The notes below the pieces were generated by a model. The model was not told the origin of the DNA. It made no database searches and saw nothing but the letters and a program-made list of their open reading frames with translations. A stretch of 64,000 nucleotides of DNA from Mixophyes australis (Eukaryota; Chordata; Amphibia; Anura; Limnodynastidae): contig JAVHZZ010000006.1 in NCBI GenBank assembly GCA_036250195.1, positions 75,757,869 to 75,821,868 of the forward strand, written 5' to 3'. Position 1 is the first letter of the stretch, and each line of letters begins with the position of its first letter. The position numbers were made by a program, and so were the translations under genes. This document shows, one piece after another, positions 20,694-32,998 of this stretch.

Positions 20694-21910
20694 CAGCGGT
20701 TCCCAAAGTGTGCGCCGCGGCTCCCAGGGGTGCTGCGGCGCTGTCACTGGGGTGCTGCGAGCCAGACATAAAAAAAAAAAGAGAAGACAGAAACTTACCA
20801 ATCAGCACGGCGCCGGGACCCAGCAGCCTCCTCTCTCCCGCAGCAGCTTGTCACTGACGTCTATATTCAGTGACAGCTGCGGGAGAGAGGAGGCTGCTGG
20901 GTCCCGGCGCTGCGCTGATTGGTAAGTTTCTGTCTTCTCTTTTTTTTATGTCTGGCGTGGGGCAGAGTGAAAAGGATGGTGGTACCGGAGGGGGACAGTG
21001 TGGCACCGGAGGGGGACAGTGTGGCAGCAGAGGGGGACAGTGTGGCAGCAGAGGGGGACAGTGTGACAGCGGAGGGGGACAGCAGGCAGCAGAGGGGGAC
21101 AGTGTGACAGTGGAGAAGGACAGCGGGCAGCGGAGGGGGACAGTGTGACAGCGGAGAAGGACAGCGGGCAGCGGAGGGGGACAGTGTGGCAACGGAGGGG
21201 GACAGTGGGCAGCAGAGGGGGACAGGTGGCAGCGGAGGGGGACCAGTAGGCAGCAGAGGGGGACAGGTGGCAGCGGAGGGGGACAGGTGGCAGTGGAGGG
21301 GGACAGTGTGGTAGCGGAGGGGGACAGGTGGCAGCAGAGGGGGACAGGTGGCAGCAGAGGGGGACAGTGTGACAGCGGAGGGGGACAGCAGGCAGCAGAG
21401 TGGGGCAGCGTGACAGAGGGCTGCAGAGGGGGCAGCGTGCCTGGGGGTAGAGGAGGGGGACAGCGTGGCAGAGGGCAGAGGAGGTGACAGATGGCAGAGG
21501 AGGGGACAGCGTGACAGAGGGCAGAGGAGGGAGAATAGCGTGACAGAGGGCAGAGGAGGGGACAGCGTGACAGAGTGCCTGGATGCAGAGGGGGTAGAGT
21601 GCCTGGATGCAGAGGGGGCAGAGTGCCTGGATGCAGAGGGGGCAGAGTGCCTGGATGCAGAGGGGGCAGAGTGTCTGGATGCAGAGGGGGCAGTGTCCCT
21701 GGATGCAGAGGGGGCAGTGTCTCTGGATGCAGAGGGGCATTTTTGTATACAACTAAATAAGTATTTTTGTCGTGACCTAAATACTTATTACAATTTTTTG
21801 ACCCAACTACTTCTAAAACAGGACTGCTCAGTAATTATTTTGGAGGGGTGCCTTGAAAAAATTTGGAGACTCTAAGGGTGCCGTGAACTGCAAAAGTTTG
21901 GGAACCACTG
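20694..21910. mobile_element. non-autonomous hAT, 1217 bp, perfect 8-bp TSD, minisatellite-filled
   Basis: The termini CAGCGGTTCCCAAAGTGTG and (reverse-complemented right end) CAGTGGTTCCCAAACTTTTG form hAT TIRs. The octamer GTCTAGTG is identical on both sides (20686-20693 and 21911-21918). Just inside the left end is a large palindrome (arms about 20764-20858 and 20868-20957). The rest is dominated by G-rich arrays: units of about 21 bp (GGCAGCAGAGGGGGACAGTGT), then 24-bp units. The open frames of up to 268 codons across it are repeat artefacts (for example an eight-residue PLCIQALC repeat on the minus strand). Confidence 0.95.
20980..21745. repeat. two-part G-rich minisatellite inside the hAT
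   Basis: The first array (to about 21420) has 21-bp units with a GAGGGGGACAG core. The last (about 21575-21745) has 24-bp units GCCTGGATGCAGAGGGGG + CAGAGT, almost identical to each other. A mixed zone lies between them. Confidence 0.92.
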
Positions 21911-21918
21911 GTCTAGTG

Positions 21919-24628
21919 TACTCTCTCTTGGGGAGAGAATATTGGCAAGAATTATTTGTTTGATTATTAGGTGGGATACTATCTTTCTTGCTGTGGGAAA
22001 GCAAGTGAGTATGAGGTGTGAAAGTCAAATAATTGGATGAAGTCGTTTCAAATTAATAAACATTGATTTAATTGGCTTTATCTGAAAATATGCAAATAGT
22101 ATGCTACGGCATGGAAGGAAGTATTACGCAATAAAACTAGCGAACACTTTTAAATAAATTTGCAGTCACACATACATTTGTAAATGGTTCACCTTAATAA
22201 AATTACAGCACATAGTATTTTATATTCAAATGTAATAGATTTAATAGTTTGATATACTGTAATAATGTTAAAACCACTTTATTGATATCTAAGGTTCAGG
22301 AAATAGGAAATGTATGATGTTTACTGTCATACTAATCCACTTTTTGCAATCAGACATCCACTACAATCGACTAAGCGATTGCACCTTGCGTATGCTAGTT
22401 ATGGATTAATGCTCAAAATGAAATTGTGTTTGGAATGCTAATACGCTATTTTGAACCAGTAATTTGGCAGGCTCCTGAGGGAAGACATGTAGCAAACAGT
22501 TGGAGAGTTGAGCCCCCAACCTTGGAGAGCATCATTTAAACCTACCTATGACCTGCATTGTACTGGACTGTCCTAAATCCTGAACCAATAGAAAAATGCC
22601 ATGCCATCACCACTGTTTTTTTATGTACCACAAACTGTATATAAACCAGTCACTGTGACCAACATTCAGTTTACTTTGACCACAGGCTTCAGGACTAAAC
22701 AACCAATTGCTGGATCTAATGTGTTGCATATGCATCGGCTGTATTTTATATTATATTATTGTTATTTGTTACATCTTGCTATTAAATCTCTTTGTGCATT
22801 GGAACCACATTGATCGCAAAGAACAATCTTTTATTGATAGCGACTAAACGAACATAACAGGCCAATCAGTCTGGCAGGGAGATCTTAGTTATGCTGAGAG
22901 CCTCACAAAAACAACCTATTTCAGCTGGGTCAAAGAGTTTGATTCTATTTTGCTGTCAAGCGTGAGATTAATGGTCTTGGAAAACCGTGTGGCCATTGAA
23001 CTTTATATCCATATACCAGGATCTCAGAAATCTATTATGCTTAATGCAGAATTACAGAAGATGGGAATTGATATTGCAGAGTTTATCTGCTTGGGTCTCT
23101 TGGTAGACCTGTGTACTCTGTCAAACTCAATCTGTGAACTCCTATGGGACTTTTTAAAAAATATATTGGTCTGCCTATCCACTATGCCCTGTGGGGGAAT
23201 ATTTTCAGGGGTGACGTGTATCCTTAAATATTTTCTTTGCCCCAACTATCAAGGTTATCTAGGCTGTATGGCTCTTAATTAAAGGGAGTGTGTTGCCCAG
23301 TGTTATGTTACCTTGTGGTTAATTTCTTATCTGTGCATTATTTACTTTCATCCAGGGTTGTCAGGCAGGAGGTAATCTCAATAATGTCAACTTGCAGGGC
23401 AGGATTCTCATTTCTGCCCCCCCAGCCTAGCCAGCCCCTGCCTCTAAGTGCAGATATGATGCTATATTTGGAACTAAGTCCCCATGTGGAGGCTCCTTTG
23501 ATGAATGGAGGATTAGTGGAGTAAGGTACCGAAGGCTTCCTGGCATCTCCCCTTTGGCAGGTAATTTTTCAGTTTCTCTGTTAGAGGTATTGAACTGGCT
23601 GCATTCTTGTATTTCATAGCCAAGGGAGCAGATAGCGGAACTCATATGCATTATGATTGAAAGCAAGCCACACCCCATGAGGCTGCCTTTTAATGGGCTG
23701 AACAAGCCTGTCACATGCGAATCAACGGCACTGACATTCTAAGAGTGTATAAGGCCAATGAGAATTGAAGATGTGTAAAGCCAAATGACAGTTGCTATTG
23801 CAGATGGCACAGTACTGCAATGTCATTTTGTGGGGCCCTCATATGCAAATCTCTAGCAACATCTCTACATGCGGAGAGCTTCTATCAGATTGCTTATTTA
23901 TTATTCCTGCCCAACAAATTGAATAAAAAAGATATTTCTTGACTAACATATTCTACTAGAGTACAAGTATAATACTAACAAATTAGGTGTTATATTTAGG
24001 ATTTCTGTGCCTAGGTACACAAGCCAATCTCTATAGAAATTCATGGTTATTCAAAATATAAAAGGTAATTACTCAGAATATCTCAGGAGACTCAATCTGG
24101 AGCAGCCTCTCTTCCCCCTCATGTATACAAAATAATTTCCTGGAGCCACTATGGCTTGGCGTTTACAGTAAAGTCTTTTCTGATTAAGGAAAGTTGGATT
24201 AATAGGAACATACAGTAGTTGAGGGAATCGGGCAGCAGAGTCCGACACACGCACTCGTCAGAAGTCTGTTTGTGGTTTCAGTTCTGTCAAACAGATGTTG
24301 CGTGGCCAGAATGATTCACTGGCCACTGAGAGAGTTGTATGATCGAGGGATTTATTTGCCTGTTTTCTGCTTAATGTTAAGGCACACTGTAACAGGCTTT
24401 GGTCTCCTTGTTAGATGTTTAGAAGATATACCACGTGCAGTACATGAGGTATGTATGGGGAAGAGAAGGAAATATAGCAGACAATTATTTCAGAGTTCTG
24501 CTTCATTGTTAGCCATCCCAAAAAATAGGGGTGAGACCTTTCTTTATTAGAGGATTAACCATTCACTGTAATAATACTCTGTCCTATGTCCAATAATGTG
24601 CCACTTTTTTTATAACCTTAACAACTGA
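21919..24628. other. unassigned DNA
   Basis: 2.7 kb with no gene I can name. The 110-codon plus-strand frame at 22950-23282 is the longest. Upstream sequence near 22590-22800 has CCAATAG, TATATAAAC and ATTAAA elements in promoter-like order, but no LTR ends or target duplication were found. Confidence 0.4.
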
Positions 24629-25864
24629 GGGCCTGATTCAAATCGTAACGCCATTAGTGGCAATTGTATGTGTTTCTAAAAGAAAATATAATTGTTGCGT
24701 AGTTCCTCTCGTATTCACACGTTTCTTATAATACATTATTATGTGAATACTGTAGTAAATAAGATACGTTCCGTGTTGATAGGTGTACAGGGTTTGTTTT
24801 TTTGTAGCAATTGCGCTATCTTTACTGCATGCGTATTTGCAATAAATACATATCAGAACGCACATATGTAGATTTCCTTAATTAGTCTTAAAACCATGCT
24901 GCCTCCTGACAATTAGCTAATATTAACCCTTTCACTGCATTACCTATTTTCATCTACACTAGTCAGTGCTAACTGTTACCCCATTTAACCTTTGCCATCA
25001 AATATTTCTCATTATTACAAATTTGCATTGGTTGAATAAAATAAACACACTAATTTTGATTATTAAATATATATTTTTTTTATTTAACCTGCAAGATAAC
25101 AAAAAATGAAAAACATAAATGCTAATATAAGAGACAGCTTTAAAAAAAAATGCAATACTTACAGTTGTCCGTTTGTTACTGTGGACACGTAGGCGCGCAA
25201 GCCATTAAATAAAGTTTAACCTACCTCCCTAAAAATGACTGCAGCGCTTTTGAGAAACTAAATGGCACAATAGGCCTCACACTCCAATGGTCTGACTCTG
25301 ATATGGTGATGCTTGATGAGATCAGTGGTGATAGGTGTGCAGGTGAACTGGCAATCATCCAATCTGATTCTGAGAGGTAATGTTACCTTGTTCAGTACTA
25401 TCATCCTGAATCTGCACCCACCCTGTAGCTGGTGTAAAAGTTAAGCCTGATAACAAGCGATAAACACAGGATTTAAATTAGCCGTATCTGCGTTAACACA
25501 TGCTTACTGTACATAGTTTACATTAGCCCGCCCTCTTCCCTTCCCTATACCACCTATCAAGTCATAAGGGTCGTATGTGTCAGATGCATGCGCATATGAA
25601 TTTCATGCAATTACGGTCATTAGCATAACATCCATTTCTGGACATGCACAGTGTGAAATCATGCAAATTACGCTACGCAAACAATTGTACATCTGGGGGT
25701 AAATGTATGAACATGCGGGTTCTTCAACACCCGCGTGTTCAGCGTGTTCAACTTCCCTTTACAATGCAGCGCCGCTTGAAATTTAATCGCCGAACATGCT
25801 GAACACGCGGGTGTTGAAGAACCCGCATGTTCATACATTTACCCCCTGGACTTGAATCAGGACC
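24629..25864. mobile_element. 1.24-kb TIR element with nested MITE
   Basis: The left end is GGGCCTGATTCAAATCG. The right end, reverse-complemented, is GGTCCTGATTCAAGTCC. The flanking trinucleotides are TGA and GGA. A complete 150-bp MITE sits inside near the right end (25696-25845), giving the insertion order. The interior lacks a transposase frame. Confidence 0.78.
25696..25845. mobile_element. palindromic MITE, 150 bp, 3-bp TSD CTG
   Basis: A near-perfect hairpin. The left arm GGGGTAAATGTATGAACATG runs through ACACCCGCGTGTTCAGC and is mirrored at the right, ending ACATTTACCCC. The trinucleotide CTG flanks both sides (25693-25695 and 25846-25848). Three-base duplications and G-start TIRs fit the PIF/Harbinger superfamily. 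Confidence 0.9.
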
Positions 25865-26030
25865 GGACTGTGCGCTGCATATGTTCTAATGGATGTAGTT
25901 ACTGAAAAAATAGGGGACACTATTTAAAGATGATCATTTTTAGTTTAATTAATGCAGTGGGTACTAGCTATCAGTGTTTATTCAACAATTTACCTCTCAT
26001 CTGCTCCTTGCTCTTTACAATTAACATCAA

Positions 26031-26204
26031 GGGGTATATTTACTAAACTGCAGGCTTAAAAAAGGGGAGATGTTGCCTATAACAACCAATCAGAATCCAG
26101 CGATCATTTATTTAATACATTCTACAAAATGACAGCTAGATTTTGATTGGTTTCTATAGGCAACATCTCCACTTTTCAAACCCGCAGTTTAGTAAATCTG
26201 CCCC
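26031..26204. mobile_element. palindromic MITE, 174 bp, 3-bp TSD CAA
   Basis: The arms carry TTTACTAAACTGCAGGC and GAGATGTTGCCTATAACAACC, mirrored by GGCAACATCTCCACTTTTCAA and CGCAGTTTAGTAAA. CAA flanks both ends (26028-26030 and 26205-26207). Same family as 33480-33654 and the fragment at 1-42. Confidence 0.9.
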
Positions 26205-26463
26205 CAAATGTCTGTAGTAGAGACGCCTGATAAATTCCCCCAGCAAAGAACTAAACTGTCCAGCTGCCAACACAGCTATTGCTTATATAATGAACTATTA
26301 TATGCACTGATGTAGAACATAAACCTATTATTTAGTTACCTCATATTTTAATTGCCTATGTTAATATAAAGACAATTTTTCAGTTCTTGTTTTTATTTCT
26401 CCAGTCCTGAACTGCAAACAATTTAGTCCATTAGAGAGCAGCTCATGGGGAAAAAGAGACTTT

Positions 26464-26620
26464 GGGGTCTAATTATCAAAGGGAAATAAACCTTTAATTC
26501 TGCAAAAATGGTAGTTGTCGGATATAAAGCTTCTTCCTATTTATCAAAGCCCTCAGGCTGGTAAGGGATATCACCAGCTAAGCCTATTTGATATGGACAG
26601 TACACCTCTTTAGATATTAC
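26464..26620. repeat. repeat fragment shared with 38500-38600
   Basis: Both stretches have the order GGGAAATAA, CTTCT-CTATTTA-CAAA, CC-CAG, AAGG-TATC-CC. It is probably part of a larger interspersed repeat with unknown ends. Confidence 0.55.
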
Positions 26621-26726
26621 TGCCTCTCCGCACATGTAGTCACACTTCTAGCTTCAGAGTTGTCTCTCAAGAGCAGATTGTAGACACGTACCTTCAAATG
26701 CGCAGGACATACAATCTAGACACACA

Positions 26727-27445
26727 GTGCCTAATTCATTACTGAACGTAAATGTTGATACGTACCGTTTATTGCGTAAAATCGCACTGCACATGTGCAG
26801 AAACAGACTTAATGCCAGCAAACTCAAAAACATCCAACTTATCTTCAAAAGCAAAGGACACTTATGACAGCATACAATTCCATGGGCAGAACAGGGAGGA
26901 GCAGGAGCATATGCACGTAGTCAATGAGCATTAAGGACGTGCCAAGCTAGAGTGCTCGCAGCAGCGTTCGATTCAAGCTTTGGTCAAATATTAGTTTGTG
27001 TTTTTTATTCTTATCACTTGCAACAGCTACAGGTCAGGCGTAAATGCCAAGTGATTGTGATGACGGTCGTGGAATCATGCTAGAACATGTGTTTGCAATC
27101 AAAAGCAACTGTAAAAATGTGTTTTATATACAGAAGATATTAATAACATCATGATAAATGTATTTCATTGAAAAAAATGTTTTTTTTTTATAAAATTTTT
27201 TTCATTAATGACTATATTATTAACAAGTGACAATAATTGAACTTTTGTTTCTTTGTGCATTCTTCTGCGACTTATATTCCACATATGTATTATACGTATC
27301 CTTCTATATGTTGTGTCCTTCTCAATAGGGCAAGGGCCGTATATGCAGAGCGTACCTAGACCTATATTCAACAAGAGCTGTTTCTTCAGATCCACTTTTA
27401 GTTGAATACAGACATTCGTTTTACGTACCTGAATGAATCTGGCCC
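26727..27445. mobile_element. TIR element, 719 bp, 3-bp TSD ACA
   Basis: The left end is GTGCCTAATTCATTACTGAACG. The right end, reverse-complemented, is GGGCCAGATTCATTCAGG, then TACGT. ACA flanks both sides (26724-26726 and 27446-27448). The interior is noncoding. The terminus is a diverged form of the GGGCCTGATTCA end seen on other elements here. Confidence 0.8.
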
Positions 27446-27591
27446 ACATTACAAAACCAAGGTGTTTTGAGCTGCGTACCCAATGTGCTTCTTAGTAAGG
27501 AGTCAGTAAGGAGATAGCAAGGAGAAAGCTATATATTCTGAATACAAATGATAAACTTACTAGCATTAAAGAATTTAACACACTCAAATTC

Positions 27592-29554
27592 GGTGGTAGT
27601 CATATTTCCGACGGTAGAAATACAGACGGAAATAATATCGACATGAAAATCCCGACAGGCTAAATGTCATTATGTGAAATTCCCAGACATGGATAAAATA
27701 ACAACATTGTGATTGCTGACAGTGAAAGTGCCGCCACTTAAAATGCTGGCATTAAAACGGCAATGCCAGCGAATCGACCCGTCGGCATTAAACAATGATA
27801 AAGATAAATAAATGTTAAAAAAAACAATAATGTGCCCCCCAACAAAGGAGCAAATGCAGGATTTCTAGGGGGGGGGGTTCTACATGTTGGATTTTGGGAG
27901 AAAGCAGAAAACAGCAAACCGGCCAGCAACAGACACTATTTTTTAAACAAATTGTTTTACTGTAAAATAAAAGTACAGTAGAGTCATAAAGTGCTTCTTA
28001 TTTCCTCAGTGTAAAATAGTGTAAAATCTAAGAAAAAAATGTAAACTAACTGTATATATTTTTTTTTCTTACAAACATATTTACATTACAGTGGATCTTT
28101 TGGGTAAGATCAAGGGTAGGACTGTCCCAGAAGGGGTGAGACGCCACTCCCCAATAGGGCACACTAACCTGGTCAAGGCCAAAGGACTGCTTACTTGAGC
28201 CCGAGGTGCCTGTGCTCCTGGAAACAGGGCCACGTGGTGCATGGGGGACTGTCAGAAAACCAGCATAATGCACTCTGTAACCCTGCACAATTTCTAAACC
28301 CATAGGCCATTAGGCACTTTTTTCATTTATTACACAAAGCACATATGCATCTGTTTTTTACTTTATGTTGTGTGTCTTATGTCATTTATTTGTCACATTT
28401 TGGGGTGGAAACACTCTTTGGTTGCCTTGGGCACGGTATGTTTTGGTATAGTGTTTTTAGTTTTCAGTATTTACAGTAGCTTTTGTTTTGAAGTGTAGGG
28501 CAGTGAGTTTTATGCTGTTTCCAGTTTGATCCTTACCCATGTTTCCTATCTTCTGTTGTAGGTGTGGATAGCAAGAAGATACATGTTGTGGGGCATTCCT
28601 ATGTTTATTGGGCCACTGGCTGATGCAGCAACTGAGATGCCACCATTCTTATTCCCTACATAAACTACACAAAGATCTGTCTACAAAGGCTGGTCAGCAT
28701 GGGTCTGGAATCCCTAGGGAGCTGGGATCCGCAAAATAAACGTGGGCAGTGTGTGTGGGGTAATAAAGGGTTAATAAAAACCTAGTGCTGCCAGCCTTTT
28801 GCTGGTTGGAGGAAAATTGGGGGGACAAATAGCGTCGGGTCTCCCCTATTTTCCTCCAACCAGCCCTAGGGTTAGCTAGCCGGGGCTGGTGGCACCATAG
28901 CATAACTGTAGCAGGGGGTCCCCCAGGCCATGATGCCGCCCAGTCCCAAGCTGGACAGCATGGGGCTGGATTTCCTAGGAAGTTGGGGTCTGCAAAAAAA
29001 TTATACGTGCAGGTTCTTCTGTATTGAGAAGCAGTTGCGACCTCTCTCTGAAGTTTTTTTTTTTTTTTTGCCAAACATGTTTCGGCTGGATTATTTTGGG
29101 GATAAAGCTGCCAGACAGCATTTTTTTTTTAAATACAATTTGGTGGTTTGATTGAGAGGTTTATTTTATTTACATTGGTGCACTACAGGACAGAGCGGGC
29201 CCTGGATGTCAGGATGTCAAGTACTGTGATTCCCCAAGTGCCAGCATGCCCTGGCAGCCATGGGTATGTTGGCGCTTGAGTACTACAAGCACCAGCATGC
29301 CCAGACTGTTCATGGCAGCCGGGGCTTGCTGGGACCTGTAGTTCACCAAATGTAAAATATGGTTTCATTAATTTTTACTTTTTTTTAAACCCTGTATTGC
29401 CCTACACCCACTGCGCAGTGGTGTGGGAAAAGCCTTAGTGCTGTCAGCACAGGGCTGGGTACTCCTTGGGAGGGGTCCCACATTTTATTCCAGTATTACT
29501 CGTGTCGATATTATTTCCGTTGGTATTTCTGCCTTTGGAATTTCGTAACCAACC
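27592..29554. mobile_element. 2-kb TIR element, no recognisable transposase
   Basis: About 50 bp at the left (GGTGGTAGTCATATTTCCGA, GTAGAAATACAGACGG, AAATAATATCGACA) is mirrored imperfectly at the right (TGTCGATATTATTTCCGTTG through GTAACCAACC). No clear target duplication was found. The interior contains a segment (28850-29330) related to the one inside 12526-13770, and an inverted repeat around TTTTCCTCCAACCAGCCCTA. No transposase motif is visible in any frame. Confidence 0.7.
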
Positions 29555-29572
29555 CCTTACAGTATACACACT

Positions 29573-29877
29573 GGACCTGATTCATAAAAAAAAAAGGAGT
29601 AACTTTGCACTTTGGAAAAACCATGTTGCATTGGAGGGGGATGTAAATTTAAAATGTGATGGCAGATGTATAGTTGGGGTAGGGCATGTCCTAGATTAAC
29701 TTTAAATTTCAGTGTACAAATAAAGCTATCAAGTATTTGTGTGCTACATGAAAAGCAGCCAATATTTAACTTGGGAAAAATAATAAACTAATTTACAACC
29801 CTCGCACTATAACATGGTTTTGTCCAGTAGAAAACTTACTAATTTTTTTGCCTTACTTTCCTTAATGAATCAAGCCC
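29573..29877. mobile_element. palindromic MITE, 305 bp, 3-bp TSD ACT
   Basis: The left end is GGACCTGATTCATAAAA. The right end, reverse-complemented, is GGGCTTGATTCATTAAGG. ACT flanks both (29570-29572 and 29878-29880). The interior shares GTGTGCTACATGAAAA and CAAGTATTTGTGTGC with 56694-57018. Confidence 0.85.
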
Positions 29878-30194
29878 ACTGCATACAAAATCTGTAAAAG
29901 TTGATCGTTAACACAATACTACAAATATGCACATATTTTGACTGTGCCTATAATCACACACTTTTATTAATTAATTTCTTATTGATTTTTTTTCTCTCAG
30001 TTTTCACAGGACAACATTTATGATTGCACAGGCCGGGTCCTGCTCTATTCTTACCTCTCCAGCCACTGGGCAGCTGAGTATCTTAGTAAATCATAGAGAT
30101 AGGAGGATTTCCATAACCACGATAAGCAGCAACAGATAACAATCCATATCACCATTTTTTAATCAATAGGGGCCTATGTCTTTCACATGTGGAC

Positions 30195-30499
30195 TTGGGT
30201 TCCCTCTGGACATTTCCAGTCATACTGGTAGGTTAATTGTGAGTGACTTGGCCCTGCTGTGTGATGATGTGCCTGTGTTAAGAACAGGGCCATCTTTTCC
30301 ATTGGGCACGATGGGCAGGTGCCCGGGGGCCACACGGGCAAGGGGGCCCCATAGGCAGGGCTCTTAATTAGAATAAATAATCCCGCAAAAGAAAAAACCT
30401 GCAAAAAAACCCTTCAAGGGTCACTGAGCAAGTAAATCTATCTATCTGTATCTCCATATATCTATATCTGTATCTCTATACATCTATATATGTATATAT

Positions 30500-30534
<35 letters not shown>

Positions 30535-30695
30535 GGGGCCCCGGTGCACTGCTTTGCCCAGGGGCCCATAATGTTGTTAAGATGGCCCTGGTTAAGAACA
30601 TTATATTAAAGCTCCTACTAGTACAGGGATTGATGTGACTGAATAAAGTTCTCTGTATAAATTTGCTGAATATATTGGTGCTATATAAATAAAAA
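30195..30695 (+). mobile_element. 5'-truncated SINE, split by a hAT MITE
   Basis: The flanks of the hAT MITE (30195-30284 and 30591-30695) match the SINE body at 5394-5747: TACTGGTAGGTTAATTG, then GTTCTCTGTATAA, then TTGGTGCTATATAAATAAA. The tRNA-like head is missing. A similar tail fragment recurs at 30780-30812. Confidence 0.75.
30285..30590. mobile_element. hAT MITE, 306 bp, perfect 8-bp TSD GTTAAGAA
   Basis: The left terminus CAGGGCCATCTTTTCC and right terminus GTTAAGATGGCCCTG form the TIRs. The octamer GTTAAGAA is identical on both sides (30277-30284 and 30591-30598). The core is a TATC/TA microsatellite (about 30436-30533) flanked by GGGGCCCC-type inverted sequence. Confidence 0.95.
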
Positions 30696-30812
30696 AAAAC
30701 AATAATACATCCACTCACAGTCCAATACCTCAACTATACATTACAATTTCTTTACATCTCAATTTTCTCCATAATCTTACACCGCTGTAGAATATATTGG
30801 TGCTATATAAAG

Positions 30813-32177
30813 TATAACAATATATCTCTCGATACACCTGTTTGAGGTGGGACAGTCCCAATAAACTGCAGAGAAGTGGAGTGTGTAATTGCAATGTAGC
30901 ATGACATTGGTAAAATAGTGCGATGTTGGGTAAATCGTGAGAGTTGTGTGGGCGGGTTGGTGGCAGAGTTTATTTTGTCCCAATTTTTATTTTTGAACTA
31001 TTGGAAGACATCTAATAATAACAGTGGTTTAATTTTTAAAACTTAAATTCACAGTTAGAAATGGCCAGGTCTCTTTTGCTAGTATTGTGCATATTTTATC
31101 ATCAGTTAACTGCCTACATTTACACTTAGGGGCCTATGTATGATTAAGCAGCTGTAGGACTAGTTTCCTATCACTTCCCATAACTTCCTATAACGTTTTC
31201 ACCAGGGTAGCTGAGTGATACTGAGGGGTAAGAACATTCTTACATTTACACAAACCAATATTGGGTGACCAGGCTTGGCAGGCTGCGCATGCGCACACAT
31301 GACTTGGCTTGCGCACAAGCACTGGACTGGAGGCTCAGACTTGGGCTTCCAGTTAAACTTTTGTTAAAAAATAAAACGCATAAAAATAAATAAAACTAAA
31401 ATGTTAAAAATGAAAAAGGAAACAACTGTAATTGATTCAGCCTATTGAAGACTTTACCAGAGACCCCAGACGAAAACTTACACAATGCCCCGGTGCTTTG
31501 GTAAATATGGAGAAGCTCTAAATGTGGCTAAATCATCCATTTTGGGTAAATAAACTGTATGAAATCACAATGATTTCACACTAAAGATGTGGGAGGTATA
31601 AGAAAATAAATAACATATAATTACCTGAATCTCAACAAAGTATATTGTAAAGGCAAATATTATTAGACTTTAAACTTCGCTCATAGTTTACTCATAGTTT
31701 AACTAGGTCATCCAAATGGCATGACCCCATCAATGTACAGCACTGTGTAATATGTCAGCACTTTATAAAGAGGATAATGATTATCGGATATCATCATCAG
31801 CATCATTAATGAACCGGTTTTGAGAAAGAGAGCTAGAAGCCCATGAAATGCGTTACGATGACTCACCTTTTCTACAGATAGGGTTACCACCTTTTCTACA
31901 GATAGGGTTACCACCTTTTGAGGAGACTAAAACTGGTAATAGAGCCTTCTTCTATTACTATTAAGATTATTATATTAGACTGCCACCTACAGATTATAGC
32001 TTTGCCTCCTCTATAGCATTTTAGTGCAGGATTCCCCCAGTATGTGGGAGCGTGTGAGGATATGATTTTTACTGTACATTTTATTAAAGCATTTCCCAAT
32101 GGAACTATGATGTCCTATTATTGCCAAATGTTATTGTTAAAGTCATAAAAATCCTATTTAAATCTGCTTGTTACAAT
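30813..32177. other. unassigned DNA
   Basis: A LINE/SINE-like tail (GTACAGCACTGTGTAATATG, then CAGCACTTTATAAAG) lies near 31733-31772, and a 25-bp unit TTTTCTACAGATAGGGTTACC + ACC occurs twice at 31867-31918. No gene seen. Confidence 0.45.
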
Positions 32178-32998
32178 TAGAGATGTTCACTGACCCCCGT
32201 GTTTTTTTTTTTTTTTTTGGATCTGTATTAACTTCGTGTTTTGGATTTGGAATTGGCAAAACCACCCTTGCGTGATTTGGTTTTGGATTTGTATTTTTCA
32301 GAAAAATTGCTAAAATATGCTAAAATCACAGAATTTTGCTCTTTTTTTTGTTCCTACATTATTATTAACCTCAATAACACTAATATCCAGTCATTTTCAG
32401 TCAATTTTGAACATCTCACAGGTCACAATATTATTTATATCCACTTTAGGCCAAAGGCTGCAGCGAGCTGGCTGGATGCTAAGCGACAGAGCAATGGCAC
32501 AAACACACGGCAGTTCACAGCACATCTAGGAAACATTGCCACACAGCAGTGGGAGAAAATAAAAGTGGTGCAAGATGGAATTTTCTTTGGGCCATCCCAC
32601 CCACCCATATGTTAAAAAGGTTTGACAAACTCACACAGAAACAGGAGGGGTAGCAGATACAGTTTAACAAATCAAGCACTTCAGTGACAAGGAATGCCAC
32701 TTTTGTGGCTGAAGTGCTTGGTTTGTTTGAGCGCCCACGAAATAAGCTAACAATCGGCTTAAGGCAGGTAAGTTAACAGTGCTGTCAATGAACTCTAAGA
32801 CGGCAGCGAGCTGCCTGCACTGTCGATTAGTAGCGGCACAAACATAGCAGTTCATCGTTCATTTAGGAAACATTGCCAAACAGAAGTGGCAGGAAAAAAA
32901 AGTGGTGCAAGATGGAATTGTCCTTTGGAGCTCCTACCCACCCTTACGTTGGATTGACATAATATGATTGATTGGCAGCAGAGTAGACAAGGTTAAAA

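Noticed and set aside
20946..21752. 268-codon open frame on the minus strand, the longest in the window
   Set aside because: Periodic eight-residue repeats (PLCIQALC) are produced by the 24-bp and 21-bp arrays, whose periods are multiples of three. Not a gene.
22590..23282. Possible retroviral remnant: promoter-like CCAAT/TATA/ATTAAA order followed by a frame with VLENRVAIELYI, faintly like an envelope transmembrane heptad region
   Set aside because: No LTR ends, no target duplication, no cysteine motif after the heptad stretch, and no gag or pol nearby. The similarity is about a dozen residues and may be chance.
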